DNA from: Acanthaster planci
Lineage: Eukaryota; Echinodermata; Asteroidea; Valvatida; Acanthasteridae
NCBI RefSeq assembly: GCF_001949145.1
Contig: NW_019091365.1
Location: 935,449 to 999,448, forward strand
Reading direction: 5' to 3'
Length of the DNA: 64,000 nucleotides
Part shown: positions 60,801-64,000 of the stretch, in pieces
Layout: every line of letters begins with the position of its first letter
Numbering within the stretch: position 1 is the stretch's first letter
Notes under the pieces: generated by a model
Database searches by the model: none
The model's input: the letters and a program-made list of their open reading frames with translations, nothing else
What the model was told of the DNA's origin: nothing
Position numbers and translations under genes: made by a program

Positions 60801-61259
60801 AAAAGTGTTGTGTTCGGACAGGTTTATTTGTCCTGACGGGGATTGTGTGTTATATCATCGCCGTAGGGGATGCAGTTATTGAGAAGCATCCGCCCTTACC
60901 AGACAAGGTATGTAGCTCATCTTCCAGAGGTATATGTACTAATTAAGAGACGATTCTTTTTCAAGACACGCTTAAAACAACTTTCATTTGCATGAGGTCT
61001 TACTCCTCCCTAGGTATTCAAGTACGGCTACGGTTACTCTTTCTGTTTCTGTGCCATCTCCTTCCTTGTGACCGAGGCCACGGGCGTAGCATCACTGTAC
61101 CTGTTCATCAAGCAGGAGACCTACGCCTTGCGCAGCGAGAAGGAGCGGTTTCGACACCGGCTCACCGCCTCTGGCTCCGGTACGTCGGTAGCCACGGGAA
61201 GCACCCAGACCATCCCGCCCAAAGTGACCGTCGAGACAACCACAGACGTGTGGCTGTAG
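48813..61259 (+). CDS. CACNG5/7-like: CACNG5/CACNG7-like gamma subunit (type II TARP-like), four-TM protein
   Basis: Five coding exons: 48813-49011, 52140-52220, 59070-59210, 60822-60907, 61014-61259; intron phases 1, 1, 1, 0; 250 residues. TM1 is at about residues 5-27 (LLLLTIWSVFGAYLG). The first extracellular loop has a sequon (HNGT), the family motif position SGLLESC (GLW in relatives, here GLL) and a second Cys eight residues on (SPAC). TM2 is WPFPVISFLLLIVSSVLSTL, TM3 is GLFVLTGIVCYIIAVG, and TM4 is SFCFCAISFLVTEATGVASL followed by YLFIK. The YGYSF...AISFL.TE..GV..LYLF block closely follows the gamma-5/gamma-7 pattern. The cytoplasmic tail is short (about 40 residues) and ends TTDVWL, a possible class II PDZ ligand. 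Family members associate with AMPA receptors or voltage-gated Ca channels at the plasma membrane; the partner here is inferred. Splice sites are all GT-AG. Confidence 0.9.
49012..51484 (+). other. TARP-like gene intron 1, remainder
   Basis: AT-rich intron with no recognised element apart from the SINE that follows. Confidence 0.5.
51485..51705 (-). mobile_element. tRNA-derived SINE in intron 1 of the TARP-like gene
   Basis: On the minus strand an A-box-like TGGCGTAGTGTT (51,681-51,692) and a B-box-like GGTTCTAATCC (51,639-51,649) have tRNA spacing. They are followed by a non-tRNA body ('acatgtggattgggttttca', 'gtccctacctgag'). This is the layout of an RNA polymerase III SINE. The A-box arm is too degenerate for a working tRNA gene. 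Confidence 0.7.
52496..52672. repeat. Near-perfect hairpin in TARP intron 2
   Basis: The right arm (52,603-52,672) is the reverse complement of the left arm. The arms meet at 'tggttcagaaaa' / 'ttttctgaacca' around a 14-bp loop, and end at 'ggtggaaaggcttgcggt' / 'accgcaagcctttccacc' up to one base difference. The left arm carries an extra tandem copy of 'caccatgcga.ggaatatatctc' (about 30 bases), so it is longer. Such identity suggests recent formation or a foldback assembly artefact. Confidence 0.85.
52690..52894. repeat. Degenerate ~50-bp tandem repeat
   Basis: Repeats of 'gacatcgtaa...ggatgactacatcctgaaataattcagcat', as in 'gacattgtaaaagttggatggcgacatcctgtaataatttatcat' and its neighbours. 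Related units continue inside the foldback element that follows. Confidence 0.55.
52895..53414. mobile_element. 520-bp foldback/MITE-like element
   Basis: The ends are inverted repeats. 'ttacggagctctggaagtgcc' (52,895-52,915) and 'ggcactttcagagctccgtaa' (53,394-53,414) differ at one base when one is reversed. The match continues inward through 'cttgttgagatcctga' / the 'caggatctcaacaag' arm. There is no open frame of note and no clear target duplication. Confidence 0.75.
53573..53734. mobile_element. MITE, copy 1 (about 160 bp, ~55-bp terminal inverted repeats)
   Basis: Left arm '...catagtgcgccac...gagtttgcaacgcgttggcc', right arm 'ggtcaacgcgttgcaatctc...ggcgcactattgtgaaacgccc', in inverted orientation. 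The same element recurs at 62,063-62,237. Confidence 0.8.
53735..55199 (+). other. TARP-like gene intron 2, middle part
   Basis: No recognised exon. A short frame at about 54,430-54,597 looks codon-like but matches no family I know and lacks splice context in phase with the gene. Confidence 0.4.
55200..56900 (-). mobile_element. LINE 3' fragment, antisense in TARP intron 2
   Basis: Minus-strand translation, in broken frames, gives LINE C-terminal pieces in order: KLTNSTWGATASTLRTIVPA (about 55,920-55,860), LITGYLKPTT and LVGIAPDNIRQEVTSR with TTDERHLLHG (about 55,770-55,610), then RWGYRTEPTTYECGEADH and ITEHLVCPLL (about 55,380-55,280). The last carries a C-x2-5-C/H-type finger usual at LINE ends. 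There is no intact RT and the frame is interrupted by stops. It appears to be a different LINE family from the one at 17-20 kb. The 5' boundary is uncertain. Confidence 0.75.
57908..58035 (+). repeat. Dispersed repeat pair, copy 2
   Basis: Matches 47,232-47,360: 'ttcacaaagcagttaactcaaac', 'aaatcagccaatcttgtgaaag', 'tactacctttaac'. Confidence 0.7.
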
Positions 61260-64000
61260 TAGGGTAGTCATTGGATGATATGGAATTAAGATCCAGCATG
61301 GCTGTGCAAGCCTCTGCGGTGACAAGGCCAAAGTTATAATTTGGGCAAATGTAAGGCAACGCCCAAGCGTCAGCGAGCTTGTTGAATCCTGTTATTCTTC
61401 CAGCTGCATTTCACCTAAGGTTATCTAAGACTTGTCTGAGATCACATATAATTATAAAAGTACTTTTGTTGGATCAGACTGTAGCAACTTAGAAGAGACA
61501 GTAGAGACAGGTACTAACACAACTGTTTTATTTAAAAAGAATGGCTGCGACCCTTGGTCTTCATCTCCAGTCCGTATCAAACCTGCATACATATTATAGT
61601 CACTGTTTTATGCGTTCATTTGTATATAAATTCTTCGCTGAATTTGTAGCCATACTGGAAGGTTGAACCTACTGAAACATAATTTTCATAGCCTGCGAAT
61701 CCAGTCGTAGTTGATATTGTCACTGAATATGCATGTCTATAGAACAGCGCTGCAATCCACACAAACTGACGAGTTCCCCTTAGGTAACGTCTTCCAGTTT
61801 ATAACCAACGGAAACGAAATTAAGAAACCTTCAGCCCATTCTATCCCAAACCACTTCTTTCATATTTAGTGTTCTCTCAGTTATTCGGGCGGCAAAACAT
61901 CTACGGCAGATTGTATCTATCAAATAATCGAAAACTATATAAAATTGTCTACAATTCAATGCTCATAAATGTCAAGGTTTTTAAAAAGTCGACATTATAT
62001 ATGTATAGGCTACACAGATTTTGGTTTAAAGCAATTAAAAGGTGTTGCGAATGTCAATTAGAAAACGAGCGATTCACAATAGTGCTCTTCCAAGAGTTTG
62101 CAACGAGTTGACGAATCACAAGGCGCGAAATCTGTCGACTCCTTCCAAACACGCATGCGTCGACAGATTTCTCGCGGTGTGGTTGGCCAACGCGTTGCAA
62201 ACTCATGGAGGCCCACTATTGGGAAACGCCCATATTGCCTGTGATTTTCAGCTGGCACGTTTCTGTAATTTGATGAGGATCCACCCTCAATCTTGATCTC
62301 AGTTCTTAACTGGCGCTGATGTTGCGGAAAATTAAATTTGTATTTGTGCTAAGGCATGGTGCACAATTTGAACACCTTGTACATATACTTTGTCAACAGA
62401 TAAAACGTTGTTAGTGCTTTGTGAATTATATTATTATGATTTTAAATTAAATAGTAAGTTATTAGAAACAGTCGGAAAAAAATTAAAAATGGCGGAGTGC
62501 AATGCAGCATGCGTAATCAACTAGTCTCTATTCCGGTCAGAACATATAAGTTATACGGCGTGAGGGGGTTTCATGGAACATTTCTAATCTACGGCAGACT
62601 TTTATCATCACTTTCTGATTGCCCCAACATTGCAAACAGACCCTAGCGGAACATCAACACGCTAATTAATTGACATACTTCACCTCATGGAGCTAATGGC
62701 GGAACAGACTTTTTCTTAATCACTAAATATCGTCATGGTGACGGCCAGGGCGGAGTACAGCCAGAGCAAAGTCCGGCACCGACAGGCATCTCCGCCTGGC
62801 GTTTAGAGAGCGAGTTATCTCTTTAATTATTGTCGGTATCAGGGTTGGAAGAAGGACTTTGAGCCGGCTCGGCCTGATAATTTGCTGCAGTTTCATTGCG
62901 GGTATTGACTCAAACCCCAGATGTGGCATTGTTTCGAGACAGGTTGCATTGCTGCCAACATCACTGCTTATTTCGAATAGCGTCACTGTTCGCTCTGGAA
63001 AGCCAATCCTCACAACTTATTCCCTTCTGTTGGATACTGTCGTCGTTTGAGTCCTCCAAAAAAAGAATATTGGGCCGTCCAAGAGCAAAAAGGTAAGCTG
63101 ACAATACGCCACTTTACTCCCGGGTTTAAAAGGGGTCATCGTTAACTTATTACAACTGATATTATTGTTAACCACTGTGGTATCATTTTGCAGTCTTTTA
63201 CTACATTTTATACTGTTCGGGAGCGAAGCATTTTTCTAGGCTATGGCCCTGTTTTCATTTTAAAATACATATTAAAACTTTCATCTAAAAGCAGTAGAAC
63301 GGGACAGGAAAATTATGTTTTGTTTTCAGAAGAGTTATATTAATGCCTATAAGGTTATTTAACGATTCTAGAACGAAGCATAAGAAGGAGGTAGTGGTGG
63401 TGGGTGAAGCTTTTTTCAACGACTTACTAAAATTGCGTTCATCACATTTCATATATCTCGTAGAAGTAAAACATACAAGACTGACAGCTATTTTGCCTTC
63501 TTTCACTGAAGAGGGTCTTCTGTAAGAAAAGGCTGTTTGAAAGAGAAAAATCTTTCAACGAACACTAAATACTTATAACTTAAAGAGAGGCATAGAAGGT
63601 ATCTATTTCAAATTATTATACATTGTGTGATTTTTATTTGTTCTCTTCATTTCGAGATTTTAGTCTATCAGCGCTGCTCATAGTCGGTCTTGTCTGGGAC
63701 TAACAAGATGTAACAGTTGATCGTTTCATGGAGCAAAACTGTTCAAAACATTCGAACGAACTCGCAAACCCTATTTGCCAATTGTCAGTACCCAGAGAAA
63801 GGCCTAAACATGCTTTATATAAAGACATCATACAACTGTAATGAACATATGGCTTTTGTCTCGTCGGACATAGGTGTTTTTACTTCATTTTTCCTGTTGA
63901 GCACACACGTGCGTGTGTTGACCTGTCTTAATATATGAAGGAAATTTATCCAATGAGGGCTTGAAGAAATTACGTCTCGTATGCTGAATTTTTCCGTCCA
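61260..64000. other. Downstream of the TARP-like gene
   Basis: 3' UTR and intergenic sequence. Apart from the MITE I find no coding exon. About 62,690-63,060 is less AT-rich than its surroundings and has several homeodomain-type TAATTA words, but no reading frame I recognise. Confidence 0.4.
62063..62237. mobile_element. MITE, copy 2
   Basis: Inverted arms 'gattcacaatagtgctcttcc...gagtttgcaacg' and 'cgcgttgcaaactc...ggcccactattgggaaacgccc', as at 53,573-53,734. The centre differs and includes 'atctgtcgactcc...gcgtcgacagat', itself an inverted repeat. Confidence 0.8.

Noticed and set aside
1-64000. CRISPR arrays, bacterial operons, riboswitches, phage genes
   Set aside because: None seen. 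Introns and retroelements show that the DNA is from an animal nucleus.

Overview
The window is animal nuclear DNA. Genes are split by GT-AG introns, about 60% of the sequence is intergenic or intronic, and there are LINE, SINE and foldback repeats. The two protein families present (ependymin-related proteins and a calcium-channel gamma/TARP subunit) and the frequent 'taggcctac'-like words suggest an invertebrate deuterostome, most likely an echinoderm or hemichordate. I cannot name the species.

Positions 1-46,000 hold a tandem cluster of ependymin-related (EPDR/MERP) genes, called EPDR-A to EPDR-H here. I rebuilt them exon by exon. Each complete gene has six coding exons with intron phases 1-0-1-1-0 and encodes a secreted protein of about 243-248 residues: signal peptide, a PC or CC motif before a Y/F-rich strand, an N-glycosylation sequon in exon 2, and the 'LGICD...EC' motif in exon 5. 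Orientation is: A (+, exon 1 outside the window); B, C, D (-); E, F, G, H (+). A, B, C, D, E, G and H read open throughout. F is a pseudogene. Two isolated relic exons (about 21.7 kb and 37.7 kb) show that further copies have died.

C and D lie in a segmental duplication (about 10,990-16,715 and 22,020-28,150). A second duplicated block (about 3.61-5.05 kb and 20.64-21.78 kb) carries the last exon of B and a dead copy of it. A degenerate APE-type LINE sits at about 16,976-20,462, and a fragment of the same family at about 10,195-10,905.

Positions 48,813-61,259 hold a five-exon gene for a 250-residue tetraspan protein of the CACNG5/CACNG7 (type II TARP) kind. Its large second intron carries a 520-bp foldback element, a near-perfect hairpin, a two-copy MITE and an antisense LINE fragment. 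A tRNA-derived SINE lies in its first intron. After 61,260 I see only one more MITE copy and unassigned sequence.

The EPDR products are predicted secreted, glycosylated, disulfide-bonded proteins. The TARP-like protein is a membrane protein with no evident functional link to them; the two appear to be simple neighbours.
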